Below are positions 33,433-44,737 of a DNA stretch of 64,000 nucleotides, in pieces; position 1 is the stretch's first letter; each line of letters begins with the position of its first letter. The stretch covers positions 1,798,001 to 1,862,000 of the forward strand of contig JANTUC010000002.1 of the NCBI GenBank assembly GCA_026873275.1, in the 5' to 3' direction. The notes beneath the pieces are model-generated. The model ran no database searches. It saw nothing but the letters and a program-made list of their open reading frames with translations, and was not told the DNA's origin. Origin of the DNA: Pseudopithomyces maydicus. Its lineage: Eukaryota > Ascomycota > Dothideomycetes > Pleosporales > Didymosphaeriaceae. A program made the translations under genes and the position numbers.

Positions 33433-35044
33433 TCAAGTACCTTTCATTATGTTGTTTAGAAGATTGCCCAGAACCCCGCGAACGCGATTCGGATCTTCTT
33501 GGGCTGTGGTCAGTACAATGGCAGCACTCAACGCGAAGGCGACATGCTCCCTCCATTGATGTTCCGGAAGATAACGGCGAGGATACCAAGTTGCTGCAGC
33601 TCTCGGTAAAACGAATAACAGTATCTCGAGCCGTTTTCTTGACTGCTCTACAAGAATACTCGTCCCGCATAATAAACATCCGCCAAGAACACAGAGCCCA
33701 GAATCCCACATCTGCGGAGTGACCGTCTTAGAAGAAAAGAGCTTGGGTCCGAGGCGAGTCCGTGAGAGACATACACCGTAATAGAAAAAGGCAATAAATG
33801 CCCCGAGAAAAGCAGAACTTCTCATGGTATCTGCGATGGCTTTACCTATCATGGAACGAGTATGTACTGGGAGCCGATGCTTTTGGCTGGCATTCCTCTT
33901 CACGTGGCGGATGAGAACGATGAGTTGTAGGGGTGCATACATCCGAGCGGCGAATGCCCAGCCTCTCACAAACCTAGTCAACGCGTGTTTCTCGCAATTC
34001 TTACCACGCCCCATATGAACAAGTTCACAAGGGATGGGAATGGTCCGCGCAGGATCACCAGATTGTTCATCTAGCCCGTAATCGTGGCACATGGAGCCGA
34101 GCAGAGCGGACATGCCAGTGTCTTTGCCATAGACCCATGTGCCGTACCTACAATGCACGAAGATTAGTACCTTCGATTCTCTGGAACATGTGGCCAGACC
34201 ACAGATGGTATTTCTTCCTACCTCGCATGCCGCAAGGCAAGTAGGAGACGGTTGTCAAGCTCGGCGGCCGCGGAGATCCACTTGTTGTACGTTTGGGGCA
34301 GTCGACCTGGGCTGTAGAACCAGGCATGCATTATTGTAGCAGCAGAGAAGCAGAACAATGCAACGGGTGCCATATGTGAGCTTATACTTTTCGACCTTCC
34401 GGGGGGTACACGGTCCCACAGTCTACTGATCAGAACGTCGCCAGCTCGAACCGCGGCAAATAGCGTCAAGTCCATAGACTTGCCGGGTAGGTCAGTCCTC
34501 GACAAGGATCTCGCATCGAGCAGTACACTGCCTATTTCTTTCGAACCCAACTCGGGGGGTTCGTCGAAAGGCCCAGGTTTGATCACATCGAGATGGGTGA
34601 GAGCAGTGGCCGACGAGGAAGATGTTGACGGGTGGCTATTGAGCAAAACGAAGGCGACCGAGGCGGAGGCCAGGGCAGAGACAAACTTGATACAGACTGC
34701 AACAAGGCTTGGCCTGTAGGTGGGAGCAATTTTCCGTAAGGCAAGAGCCAACGGCAGCTGCAACAAGGTTGCGCCGCCGATGAGAGTGGCGCAGAAGGCA
34801 GGAAAGCGAGAAGGCGAGAGTGCACCACGCAAGGTAGCTACAACCTACGGGCATTCAATTGGCATTCAATTGGCATGCAGGGACGAGCACAGTGAACCAG
34901 GGTCGTACCTGGAGGCATGCAGCGCGAAGGGTCAGCTTCCCCCTAGCCCAGAGCAACAGGGTCTTCAGGAGGCGGGGGCTGGTGGAAGAGACGAAGGCCA
35001 AGGCATAGGCGGCGACCAGGCTAGACGGGGTCAACTTGTGGGCG
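33433..35044 (-). CDS. TMEM135-like integral membrane protein, 5' end unresolved
   Basis: Multi-pass membrane protein related to TMEM135 / fungal relatives, which act at peroxisomes and mitochondria in animals; the fungal role is unsettled. Exons 34909-35044 (5' boundary uncertain), 34222-34844 and 33433-34147 join across GT..AG introns with continuous frame. Conserved segments include PGRLPQTYNKWI near the middle, SSAFLGAFIAFFYYGVCL, and the C-terminal block ATWYPRRYLPEHQW with the NLLNNI end. About five or six hydrophobic helices are visible. A first exon upstream of 35050 is likely (a GTGAGT donor lies near 35068-35073), but I cannot fix the start codon. The 64-bp first intron contains a duplicated 11-bp unit (GGCATTCAATT). 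Confidence 0.8.
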
Positions 35045-35416
35045 CTGGCCCGGGGGCACCTTGGTCACGCGACTCACGGTCTCGCAAGACTGATGTGCAA
35101 TGAGGGTGCATCGGCACGAGTGGGTTTTATCATGGTGCACCAGGACAGGAGGCAAGCTTGGAAGGCACGCGTAGAGGGAGGAGCAGGCGCGACCGGACCT
35201 CGGCAGGTTGGCGATGATGTCTCCAGGCCAGGTCAGCTTCCCCGGATTCGATGCGTGGAGGGTGTGGGGAGGCGCAATTAGGTTCACAAGCGTTCATGCG
35301 TGGCTGGGGTCCTGGGGTGCAGGCGGCCAGGGCGGATGGCCGCTAGATGGCTCCCTCCTTTCACCGGCGCGGCAGAGGGCACGCACTGGCAATGGCAGAG
35401 GCCCGTCGACGCGAGC

Positions 35417-35434
35417 GGGGGGGGGGGGGGGGGG
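35417..35434. repeat. Mononucleotide run G18
   Basis: Eighteen consecutive G residues, by far the longest homopolymer in the window, in the GC-rich region between divergent genes. Confidence 0.95.
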
Positions 35435-35789
35435 ACGAGGCGGCGGTGGCAGCGGTGGAGAGCTGGCGCCGTGAGGGCGGATGCGTGCGCGGCGGAGGAG
35501 GGGGCAGTGGAGGCAGTGGAGTAGGTGGTCGGTCGAGTGAATGGGACAGGCTCGGCAGTGACGCATCCAAGCAGGCGCACGACCGAACGGCTCGCTCGCG
35601 CCAACGGTTCGCCCGCTGACATGTGACGGCGCTCGCTCCAGGCTCGCTCAACAAGAACCACCTCTGCGGTGCGCGCAGTCGACGCTGGCCCATTACTACG
35701 ACGATTACACGTCCATACCAGGTCACCCACGCCGACCCGGCACTCGCCTGCATTCCGCACCGCGCCTCGCCTGCCCTCCTCCACCCACC

Positions 35790-35820
35790 CTCGTCCCCGT
35801 CCCCGTCCCGTCCCCGTCCC
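35790..35820. repeat. Short CCCCGT array
   Basis: Roughly five units of (T)CCCCG upstream of the bHLH gene start. Low-complexity tract. Confidence 0.7.
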
Positions 35821-35923
35821 TGCCCTCCTCCACGCGCTCACGGTTGCGCTCGACACCTGCACATGCTGGCTCCTCGATGCTGAGGCCTCACGCGAGCCTT
35901 TCCCGCAGCGCCCCCGACCTGTG

Positions 35924-37316
35924 ATGGACGAGAAAGACCCGCCCTTCGGCTGTATGCCTGCGCCTGCCCTCCTGTTCCTCGCTCCGCCTCTGCTAATTCT
36001 GCTACCCAGATACCTTCTCGGCAGACTTCTTTGGAGGCGCCTCGCACGACCTCGAAGGCGCAGGGCCCTCGTTGCTGAGCGACGTTGAGGCCCAGCAGCT
36101 GGACAGCTTCTTCTCGCACGCGAACCCTTTCGCCTCGGCGACGGATGCCTCGGCCTTCCCATTTCCCAACGACGCCGCCGCCGACCACTTCGACGACTTC
36201 TCCGCCTGGCCTGCCGTGCCGCCTGCCACCATCCACAATATCACCACCACCATACCCGACCAGGCCTTGCTCCACGGCTTCCAACCCGAGCAGAACTTCA
36301 CGCGCCAGCCGAACCGTTTCGCCAGCACCGCCGCCGATCTGCAGGCCGCCTCGACACTCTATGCTCAAGCTCAAGCCCCGCAAGCGCCCCCCGCATACCA
36401 GCAGAACGGCCGCTCTCACAGCTTCAACGGCCTCCCTTCGGCAGCCTTGCACGCCAATGGCTACGCCCCCAATGGCCTCCCAAATGCCAACAACATGCCA
36501 TTGGTGCCAACCTCGAGCGGCATGTTGCATGAGCAGCTAGCTGCCTTGTTGCCCAATCACGATGTTCCTGGTTCCATTGATGCGTCCGTCACCACACAGT
36601 TCACCACCAGTGCCGCAAGGATGGCCCACGAAGCTGAGCTACAGCAGCGTGCCCGCCCCTCGCTAAAAAGAGCGTATACGTACGGGACCGACACTTCGTT
36701 CAATGAGTCTGGTTTCCAGCCATCCTCGAAGCAGGAGAGCGAGGAGCTGGTAACAAAGCGCCTGATCAGAGAGCTGCATCACGCCCAGCCACTGGCCAGA
36801 GCAGCCCCAGCATCCTCCAGCGGCCCCTTGGTGGCAAACACTGGTCACGTGCATCTTCCACGCCAGGCAGGCGATTCCGAAAGCAATGATGATGACGGTG
36901 CGTCGGATGAGTCATCTGCAGACGATGACGAGGAAAAACGGTTGAGGAAACGACGGAAGCGACCACCGCCGACGGCTAATGGAAAACGGAAAAGCGTATC
37001 AGGCCCAGTGTCTGCAAAAAACCGAAAAATGTCTGTCGACGATCGCGTGAAGAAGCCCAGACGGAAGTCTATGGCTGGTCAAAAACCACAACGCGAGAAC
37101 TTGACAGAAGAGCAAAAACGCAACAACCATATCCTCTCGGAACAAAAACGGAGGAATCTCATAAAACGAGGTTTTGATGACCTTCATGATTTAGTGCCTG
37201 AGATACGAAACGGTGGACTGAGCAAAAGCGGCGTGTTGACTGAGGCAGCGAACTTCCTGCAGCAGCTCATTGACGACAACAAGCGTTACAGCGCGCTCCT
37301 TGCGGCGGATGGATGA
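35924..37316 (+). CDS. bHLH transcription factor (Ino4-like)
   Basis: Predicted 444-residue nuclear DNA-binding protein. A 28-base first exon (35924-35951) joins over a 58-bp intron to 36010-37316; the join restores a smooth MDEKDPPFGY-TFSADFF sequence. The basic-helix-loop-helix domain lies at the extreme C-terminus, with H-I-L-S-E-Q-K-R-R giving the His-Glu-Arg set that contacts an E-box (CANNTG), then helix 1, a loop containing NGGLSKSG, and helix 2 (VLTEAANFLQQLI). Upstream are long Ala/Pro/Gln-rich low-complexity regions, an acidic stretch (SNDDDGASDESSADDDEE) and lysine/arginine clusters (KRLRKRRKRPPP-like) suggestive of nuclear import. The closest recognised type is yeast Ino4, a regulator of phospholipid genes, but target genes here are unknown. 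Confidence 0.9.
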
Positions 37317-38108
37317 ACGTTTCTACGCACGACATACGGTCTTCACTCTTCACGTATTGGCTACTACAATGGCGTATCGCGTGTTAACAGGTCCACCCTG
37401 CTGCCATACCCTTGATTCCGCAGACAATGGTACCGTAACTAAGCCAAGCGCCTTTAATATTCCCCAGGCTACACTCGTCACCAAAGGCCAAATCTTGGTA
37501 CGATTGCCTCCTCAGACATGCATCCCCCTTGGACGGGGTGAACTCAGTGCGATTGGCGCATGGTGTGCGCGTTGTGACTTGTCCGAAGTAAATTTTAAGA
37601 GAATTCTTTATTTGTTAAGCGATACCCCCTCAAAAGGCCGACATAATACACGGAATGGATAACGAAGTTCGAATAACGGATATGGGTAGTACCACGGGTG
37701 GAGAAAGTAATGGAAAAGATAGTTATTATAGTAGGACTTTGTTGTTGCACAATGTGGTGCGCTTCAATAGGCCCAAATAACGACTTGAATTTGAAGGGAG
37801 GTGTAAATGGTGCAGCACAGCGAATAAGGGCTTGCTTCGTATGACAAATCGAAACAAAACAGTGTGACGAGTGAGAATATCAATGATTCGATTAGAAATT
37901 ATACGACCTTGCTACAAAAACTGTGAAAATGCAGTATTATTACCAGTCGTAAGAGCAGTTTTGGTATCTTGCAGCGAAAAAAGCACTTTTGGTTGTTCCT
38001 CCAGGTATTTTGACACCCCCAGCCCCCGTTCACTCCTCATCGTAAGATCTCTGGGTCGGTGTTGGATGGTGTCTCCTTTGGACGTCGTCGTTTTTTTTTC
38101 AAACACCT
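37317..38108. other. Convergent 3' flanks, no supported gene
   Basis: About 790 bp, AT-rich toward 37.6-38.0 kb, between the bHLH stop and the stop of the small protein gene. Presumed 3' UTRs only. Confidence 0.6.
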
Positions 38109-38351
38109 TCAAGCGATTCTCGCGTTATTCTGGCCGAAAGACTTGGGTTGGGGAAGGCCGTGTCCCGCTGCGTAGTAGCTGGCATAAGCCTGGTTGACAC
38201 TGCGGTGATGCTCGACAACGTGGTGCTTGATTTCCTTCCAGAGCTTCTTCATAGTGCTCTGCGAGTGCTCATGGTGGACTGGTGAGGCAGGACGGGTCTG
38301 GTTGGGGGTGTTCAATCCGGACGAAGTCGGGGTGGAAGTAGTAGTAGACAT
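38109..38351 (-). CDS. Small hypothetical protein, 80 residues
   Basis: Intronless short ORF. The N-terminal 30 residues are Ser/Thr/Pro-rich and disordered (STPTSSGLNTPNQTRP). The remainder is a His/Lys-rich likely helix (MKKLWKEIKHHVVEHHRSVNQ), then Tyr/Ala and Gly/Pro segments. There is no signal peptide or membrane helix. Evidence that it is real: a proper ATG in a good context, a TATA box about 160 bp upstream, and a sequence that does not look like random translation. Similar short stress-induced proteins are common in Dothideomycetes, but I do not recognise a named family. Confidence 0.6.
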   Translation of the reverse strand: MSTTTSTPTSSGLNTPNQTRPASPVHHEHSQSTMKKLWKEIKHHVVEHHRSVNQAYASYYAAGHGLPQPKSFGQNNARIA

Positions 38352-38510
38352 GATGGTTGACGAAGTAAATTCGAGGTAGTTCGCCGGAATTTAATTGTGT
38401 CGATAGTTTAAATATTTGTTGCTTGGAAGAATGTGAGAGTGTTGGATGTAGTGAGGCTGTTGTGATTGCTGTTGAGCTGATGGTGCTTTTGGGGTAGACA
38501 TTCTCACAGT

Positions 38511-38516
38511 TTTATA
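38511..38516 (-). promoter_or_regulatory. TATA box of the 80-residue protein gene
   Basis: On the minus strand the sequence reads CATATAAAAC, a consensus TATAAA, at 160 bases before the ATG. Distance and orientation are plausible for a fungal gene with a leader of about 100 bases. Confidence 0.5.
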
Positions 38517-40333
38517 TGTCTTGTGAAAGCAGAATTTTCTTCTCGTTCCAGCCTGGAATATTTTCCTGGTCCATCATCGAAACGTGCAGGGAGTCTGGTG
38601 AGGCTCGTGGTGGTATCGTGACATTCGCGTGGCGCGCACCCATGTAACCCGGCCAATTAGCGTTAAGCCGAGGAAAACCGCATTCTGGTATTATATCCTT
38701 ACTTCAGCGACTTGGCAATCCTTTCGAACGTACCAGAAGCCTCAAGACCAATAGGAGTTCAAATCAGAGCGTTTCGGCATAGTGTATCGTATCGGCATAG
38801 TTGAGGCTTTTGATTTTCGGGCTCCGAGTTCAACTTGCTGGCTGACTGGAAATTCTGATGCAGTGGAGCCAATGGAAAATTTCTGAGCGCAACGAGGCGT
38901 CAGGAGCTGGAAATAGGTGAGCTTGACACATAATAATCCATTAACGGCATCGTGGTGGCCAGATGATGGTTGTGTGCACGAACGACTGGATGGCCTGGGT
39001 TGCGAGGGCATGTAACGTGAGAACAAGGTATCCTTGGCTGCCCACCGCCTCGGCCATGTCCGCTGATGGTGACCTATAGAGATGTTTTCTGCAACATATG
39101 TTTTCTGCCTAATTTATTTTCTCTGAATTTGCCGATGAAAAGACATCTAGCTATGGAAGACGTGGGACAAGTGAGTTACCCACCGACCAAGCATACACTA
39201 TCGAACAAAGTGGGTGTGGTAGTCCGGCTCACCACGAGACTTTGATTGTGGTCATTGCAGAATGTACTGTATGAGGCATGCGCGCCAGTCTTTGAGTGTA
39301 GGCGTGTTGTATTCCTCCGCCAAAATAACACAAAAAACGGCACATGGAGAATTTTTTACCAATACATCATTTCGTTGCTCGAGTGTTTTTTTCGGCAAGG
39401 TATTCAAATCGTCTATGCTATTAATAAATGGATACACACATATATACAAACGCTATTGGGCCCACCAGCAATTGTAATCATTAATCGAACCCTTTCTTTC
39501 AATAATCCCTAAGTCGTGTCAATCCATCATTAGACTTGCTAGCTTTTGTGTTTCATCAGAAATCTTCTAAATGGACGGAGATTCTTCTTGAAGATAAAGC
39601 GTAGCTTTTGTGTCTGATTGAGTGGTTGGATTCATAGCTGAGAGCGATGTAGTGCGATCTTATCCTGTACTCGTATCCTTTTTGGGATCGACTCATTCCA
39701 CATTCAAGGGCGCGTCGACCAAGCTTACTGTCCTCATGGTTCATGAACGCGGATATCTGGGTAATTCCCCAGGTAAAGTTTCCAACTTCCATGCTACTCT
39801 TGTACGTTAAGCTTGGAAAAGAATATCAATGTCCTAATACATCATGGAACATCCTATACCCATAGTCGCAGAGGGCCAGCAGTGAGTGGGAGGCAGTTGA
39901 AAGTTCTTCAGAAGTATGCCAAACTGTATTATAAGGGCAGATCAAGGTTGTAAAAGTCATGACGATCGTCGACTACGATAAACGTGGTTCGTTTAAATGG
40001 ACTAGTGCGTTTACCCCCTCGTCTATCCATAAAAATCGACATCATCGTACCTCTGCTTACCTTTAACGTATATTCCAACCGGAGAGCCAAGCGGTTCCGA
40101 ACGCTATTTTGGTCTTTCCCCGCAATGTGCGGTCATAGCCCAGTATCTTGAAGCAAAACATCTTCTAGATATCATGCACACCAAGGGGTCTAGAGTATTT
40201 GGTTTTACGACAAACGTCATACCTAGGTACATTAAATCAGACCACTACTAGCTGACTTGCGAACTGGATCCCCATGTCAACATAAAATGTTCCACCGGAC
40301 CCCCTCAAGGTCAATTTTTGTATCACAGCCACT
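38517..40333. other. AT-rich intergenic, no supported gene
   Basis: About 1.8 kb of AT-rich DNA before the invertase. Short ORFs at 39.25-39.5 and 39.6-39.8 kb have no protein-like character. No repeat family or transposon remnant is obvious by eye. Confidence 0.6.
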
Positions 40334-42300
40334 ATGGTTTTGTCTCAAATAATATTCGACACGCTACTCGCGCCTCTTTGGTTAGGTGTTGCGTGTGCGC
40401 AGTCTACTTCGGTTTCCGCAAGCTCAACCCTCGCATCCTCTGAGGTCTCCGCGGAAGCAACCTCGGCAACTCCATCCCTGGAATCTATATCTACATATGC
40501 CCAATCAGATGTACCTACAGGAACTCCACTTCCAGGGAACTATGGAGGACCTTTACGTCCACAGATTCACTTCAGTCCGCCTGTTGGGTTCATGAACGAT
40601 CCAAACGGAATGTTCGTTGATGAAAATGGCCTGTACCATCTATACTACCAATGTGATGCGCCGAATTTCGAAAGGTGTGACACCTGAGCTTACTGGTGAT
40701 ATAGATAATCCTACTGCATTGGTAGCAGGCAATCAACATTGGGGACATGCTACAAGTGAAGACCTATACAGCTGGACCAATCAACCAATTGCGATATTCC
40801 CGGGTGGCCCAGATGAAGGCAGTACGTATGATGCCCAACCAAAACACAGATATGGATACACCGCGTTTCAATGGCACCCACCCATCTTGGATTAATACAG
40901 CAACTTATGGCAATGCAAACCGTTTATATATTAGCTGACTGTTCATCTCTACACTTAGTCTTTAGTGGTAGTGTTGTCATAGATACGAACAATACCTCTG
41001 GGTTTTTCCTAATCAGACGAATGGCGTGGTCGCCATCTACACGCTGAATACCCCCGAACGGCAAACGCAGGAGATTGCCTACTCGTACGATAATGGCTAC
41101 TCCTTTATCAAATATTCTGGAAACCCAGTAATCGAGAGCAACATCACACAATTTCGGGATCCCAAAGTGATATGGCATGAGCCAACGCAAGAGTGGGTTA
41201 TGGTGATTGCTTACCCTATAGATTTCAAAGTCGGCATCTTTTCTTCACCAAATTTGACTACATGGACGGCAGAAAGTAACTTCAGTCATTATGGATTCAC
41301 TGGACTACAATATGAATGCCCTAACATGGTCGAGCTTCCTGTGGTCAGTGGCGGCGGCGAAAATGCATCTCTGCCGGTCACTCTTTGGGTCATGCAAATC
41401 TCTATCAATCCCGGTGCCCCTCTGGGAGGGTCTATCACAGAATATTTTCCCGGTACTTTTAACGGCACACATTTTGAGGCTCTGGATGCAACAACAAAGT
41501 TGACGGACTTTGCGAAAGATAATTATGCCGGTCAATTCTTCTACAACATACCGTCAGATCGGGACCAAGTCAGCATTGACTGGGCGAGCAATTGGCAATA
41601 CACAAATATAGTTCCTACCGATCAAGAAGGGTTTAGAAGTAGTATGAGTATACCCCGTGGTCATTATCTTGCTGATCTAGAGCGTGTCGGCTTGTGTATG
41701 ATAAGCTATCCTTACAATGTCTCCTCAGTGATAGACACTGAATTGGCTTCAAACTCAAGCCTCGGAAACGGTACGCTTGTCGTAGACTACTCAGGTATAG
41801 AGTCTGGTGCTCTCTATTTCGAAGCCAACATCACCAATTTAACGGACGCATCATCGCTATCAGGGACTTTAAATTTCACCTTCATGTCATCAGCCACCGG
41901 TGAGTATGTATCAGGGGGAACGTTTCTATCTTCCGGTGATGTTTGGCTCGACCGTGGACATACCGAAGGTCTCGTATCTAACCCATTTTTTAATGGGAAA
42001 TTTTCTCAATCCGGTCTATACGATGGGAACGGCTCGTGGAACCTCACCGGTATCGTGGATCGAAGCATCATCGAAGTATTCCTAAATGGAGGCCAACTTA
42101 GTGCGACCAGCGTTTTTTTTCCTACCCAACCTCTCGACCTGATGATATTGAGAGTCGCAGGGCTGAACGACATTGCTAGTGTTAGTGTAGGGGTCTGGGG
42201 CCTAAAGGCCGCCTGGCTTGACCAGGCAAATGCCAATGGTACTGTCCTCGGTAACTTAACGACAACGGACAACAGTACGTTTGACACGCTATCTATATGA
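40334..42300 (+). CDS. Secreted GH32 invertase / fructan hydrolase, with an apparent frameshift
   Basis: Glycoside hydrolase family 32 enzyme that splits sucrose or fructans outside the cell. The signal peptide is MVLSQIIFD...LGVACAQ. The catalytic nucleophile Asp is in FMNDPNG; the transition-state Asp is in FRDPKV; the acid/base Glu is in YECPN. A beta-sandwich domain follows to the stop at 42300, with many N-glycosylation sites (NVS, NGT, NLT). Exons 40334-40652, 40705-40821 and 40959 onward fit GT..AG introns of 52 and 137 bp. In exon 3 the frame then changes at about 41005-41011 (T5CC), between VIDTNNTSGFF and NQTNGVVAIYT, with no intron possible. Either a base is missing from the assembly or the gene is broken after about 160 codons. 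Confidence 0.9.
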
Positions 42301-42567
42301 ACGATAAAAGTTGGAGAACTGGGACAATTTGTGATTATTTTGTAGGAATTTATCAGACAGCATACACAGATCAGGTTCATTGGGGGTGTTGTAGTACTTT
42401 ATCATCCTTAGTTGCTCAACAGTCTATATTTAGAGAAGTGTGTTGTAAAGCCATGTTTCCATTGATGAATCGTTCATAGGGATGTCTCAAATCTGATTTA
42501 AGTGCGTCATGCATATTTTCATTCTGATTAAATAGTAACAAAGCGAGGATATTTGTTCTGACGTAGA
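42301..42567. other. Convergent 3' flanks
   Basis: A 267-bp AT-rich gap between the invertase stop and the stop of the first unrecognised minus-strand ORF. No feature seen. Confidence 0.5.
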
Positions 42568-43224
42568 TTATTTGCGTCGATTGAAAGGTCGCCAAAGTTT
42601 CTTGAAGCAAAAACGCATCTTACCGAGTATTCCCGAATTTTTCTTGTGCTTTCCGCCACTGTAAACAAACTCGGCAACCTGAGCGTATTCATCAGCATCA
42701 CTTCGTGCTGGCACTAGCAGCATGATTGATCTTTTTATGCAGGAAAATAGCCAGGACCGTATGTAAGTTACATTTCCGGGCATGAGGGTATTATCGCCTG
42801 CCACCATGGAGTCCGGAAGCAGTTCGAAAAAGGTGATGTGGGACGACTCGGCGTTATGAGATTGTAGAGAACACCCGAGTCGTCCAAACTGGTCCTCCTC
42901 ATCAGTGGTTTTGTTTGTCATACATTCCTTTTGGGGAGTGGGTAGTCCGGGTGTCACGGACCAGTGATATTGAATGCTGGAGCTGATAGTCTCATTTCTT
43001 CTCGGTTCTGGTGTACGAGGTCTAAATTTGCTAGCTCTCTTGCCCGGTGAAAACAAATTGTTTGTGCTGGAGGGTTTGGCTGAAACAATATCTGGAGGAG
43101 CCCCGATCTTCTGGAAACTCATATATTCGTGCCTCTGTTGAACTTGAGCGGGTATTTTCGCACTGAAAGATGGCCCAAGACTGTTGTGATTAGTGGCGTT
43201 TTTAAGACTGCTCACAGAAGCCAT
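42568..43224 (-). CDS. Hypothetical protein, orphan ORF 1 of 3
   Basis: A 218-residue ORF in AT-rich DNA, unlikely to stay open by chance at this composition. No known domain. It has a Ser/Pro-rich middle (GKRASKFRPRTPEPRR), an isolated hydrophobic stretch (SWLFSCIKRSIMLLV) near residue 165, and a strongly basic C-terminus (KMRFCFKKLWRPFNRRK). There is no N-terminal signal peptide. It is followed upstream by two more minus-strand ORFs of similar size with no recognisable family, the next of which also ends in a basic aromatic tail. Confidence 0.45.
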   Translation of the reverse strand: MASVSSLKNATNHNSLGPSFSAKIPAQVQQRHEYMSFQKIGAPPDIVSAKPSSTNNLFSPGKRASKFRPRTPEPRRNETISSSIQYHWSVTPGLPTPQKECMTNKTTDEEDQFGRLGCSLQSHNAESSHITFFELLPDSMVAGDNTLMPGNVTYIRSWLFSCIKRSIMLLVPARSDADEYAQVAEFVYSGGKHKKNSGILGKMRFCFKKLWRPFNRRK

Positions 43225-43780
43225 TTCTGAAGTACTATGGGATACGGTAGTTCAATACCCGACTGAAATATCTTCCAAAGTACTAATATGCCAGTGATGT
43301 GTATAAATAAGAATATACAGCTCCTTTCAATCGACTGCACATGCTCATTCTAGCTTTAACATTGCACCAAGGAGACTTCAAGTGATCACAATGATAAAAC
43401 AATGTACGTCGAGTAGCGTAACAGCTTCCGTTGAGTAGAAAGTATGCAATAGCAATGTTTCATTTACTATTTACTATTGTCGGGATGATTTGATTAGGTC
43501 TCCACGAAAATAATTGAATGACTGAGACGGCGATGCTTTCTGACGAATCTGTTGCGTCCAGGTTGCTTTGGCTGGTGTTCTAGTATTCCAGGAGAGGTTC
43601 AGCCCATGTTATAATACTAATATAATATTTCCAGAGTTCACGTGCTTGAGAGGTCATAGATTGCGGATATGTAGAATAAAAGTAGAGCTGATGGAATTCG
43701 ATGCAATTTTTTAGTAATACACAACGTACGTGACATTCTTTGTGTCAGTATCGTTGCTGTACCCTTAGTGTGAGTGTTGA
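43225..43780. other. AT-rich spacer
   Basis: About 560 bp between two minus-strand orphan ORFs. It would hold the promoter of the first one. No other feature. Confidence 0.5.
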
Positions 43781-44326
43781 TCATGTAAGACTACGCTTAA
43801 AGAAGTGCCGTACTTTCTTCACGGACTTCATGAAACGTACGATCCTGTGTTTACTCTTGTTCTCAATGGCCATAGCGTGCTCGGCGCCGGGTGTGGCTGT
43901 AATCACTTGCTCTTCCGGCTCACAACTTGTCATGACTAACGACAAGAGTGACGTGTTACGTCGGGCATAATCGCTCGGTGGAAGAAAAGACTCTAAGCTC
44001 TGATGAGGACGCGCAGAGACTGAAACGTACGTCCACCCCAAGGGACCGTCAGACAGGGGACGCGAGCGACCGACTGGTACTAAATTGACCTGCGGACGAA
44101 GCTGGTTCACTTTAGGAACATTTGATGGGATAATTGGCTGGAAGAGCAAAGGTGTGGTAAGAGCTGGGCTGAAGTCATTTGGAGGACTCGAGGTAAGAGG
44201 TATTAAGGTCGGAACCGATGCATTCCTTACCAAGTCAATGTACGCATCAACCTGTGTGACATTGTGACTTTCTGCGTCAGATATTCGGAACACGGCTGGT
44301 TCAATTGAGTCCATCGTGGCGATCAT
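43781..44326 (-). CDS. Hypothetical protein, orphan ORF 2 of 3
   Basis: A 181-residue ORF without a recognised domain. It starts MIATMDSIEPAVFRISDAES, carries a Pro-rich middle (SSPPNDFSPALTTPLLFQP), and ends in a basic, aromatic tail (FMKSVKKVRHFFKRSLT) that resembles in style the tail of the 42568 ORF. No signal peptide or membrane helix is apparent. Support is limited to ORF length in AT-rich DNA and the paired arrangement with its neighbours. Confidence 0.42.
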   Translation of the reverse strand: MIATMDSIEPAVFRISDAESHNVTQVDAYIDLVRNASVPTLIPLTSSPPNDFSPALTTPLLFQPIIPSNVPKVNQLRPQVNLVPVGRSRPLSDGPLGWTYVSVSARPHQSLESFLPPSDYARRNTSLLSLVMTSCEPEEQVITATPGAEHAMAIENKSKHRIVRFMKSVKKVRHFFKRSLT

Positions 44327-44737
44327 AGGACTGAGGAATCGGGAATTGGCGTTGTGATGGCAATGTTGATATCACGATGAACAGGCAGTAAAGAGATATA
44401 AGAGATTAGAAACGATAGGCATAGTGAAGTATGCACGCAAGTCTCGCAAATATTTGCATTCTTGTTGTCTTTCACAAACTACTACATCTGAACAATGTAG
44501 CCATGAACAATGATCAAAATGAAATATGGATCTATTGATCTGATGAGTCGACGGATTTGTAACTGATCGTCCTCCTGGCTGAAATGTTCGACGACAGCAT
44601 ACTGTTTCGCGGTCAATCTTTTGATACTTCGAAGCCCAGTATCACCGGGTTAGATCTATCCGTCATGTCATGAGTCCATGTCCGTAACCCAGAACCCTCG
44701 TTCTGCATAAAGCATGTAAGCCACGCCATTTTCACAG
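44327..44737. other. AT-rich spacer
   Basis: About 410 bp between orphan ORFs 2 and 3. Nothing recognised. Confidence 0.5.

Larger units (their letters stand above)
35045..35923. other. GC-rich region upstream of the bHLH gene, probably promoter and leader
   Basis: About 880 bp of very GC-rich DNA between divergent genes. It holds a G18 run and a CCCCGT array. All long ORFs here are low-complexity and overlap on both strands, so I regard them as composition artefacts. It probably contains both promoters and a first exon of the TMEM135-like gene. Confidence 0.5.

Noticed and set aside
35284..36162. 292-residue minus-strand ORF upstream of the bHLH gene
   Set aside because: Arg/Pro/Ser low complexity that runs through the G18 tract; overlaps the start of the conserved bHLH gene antisense.
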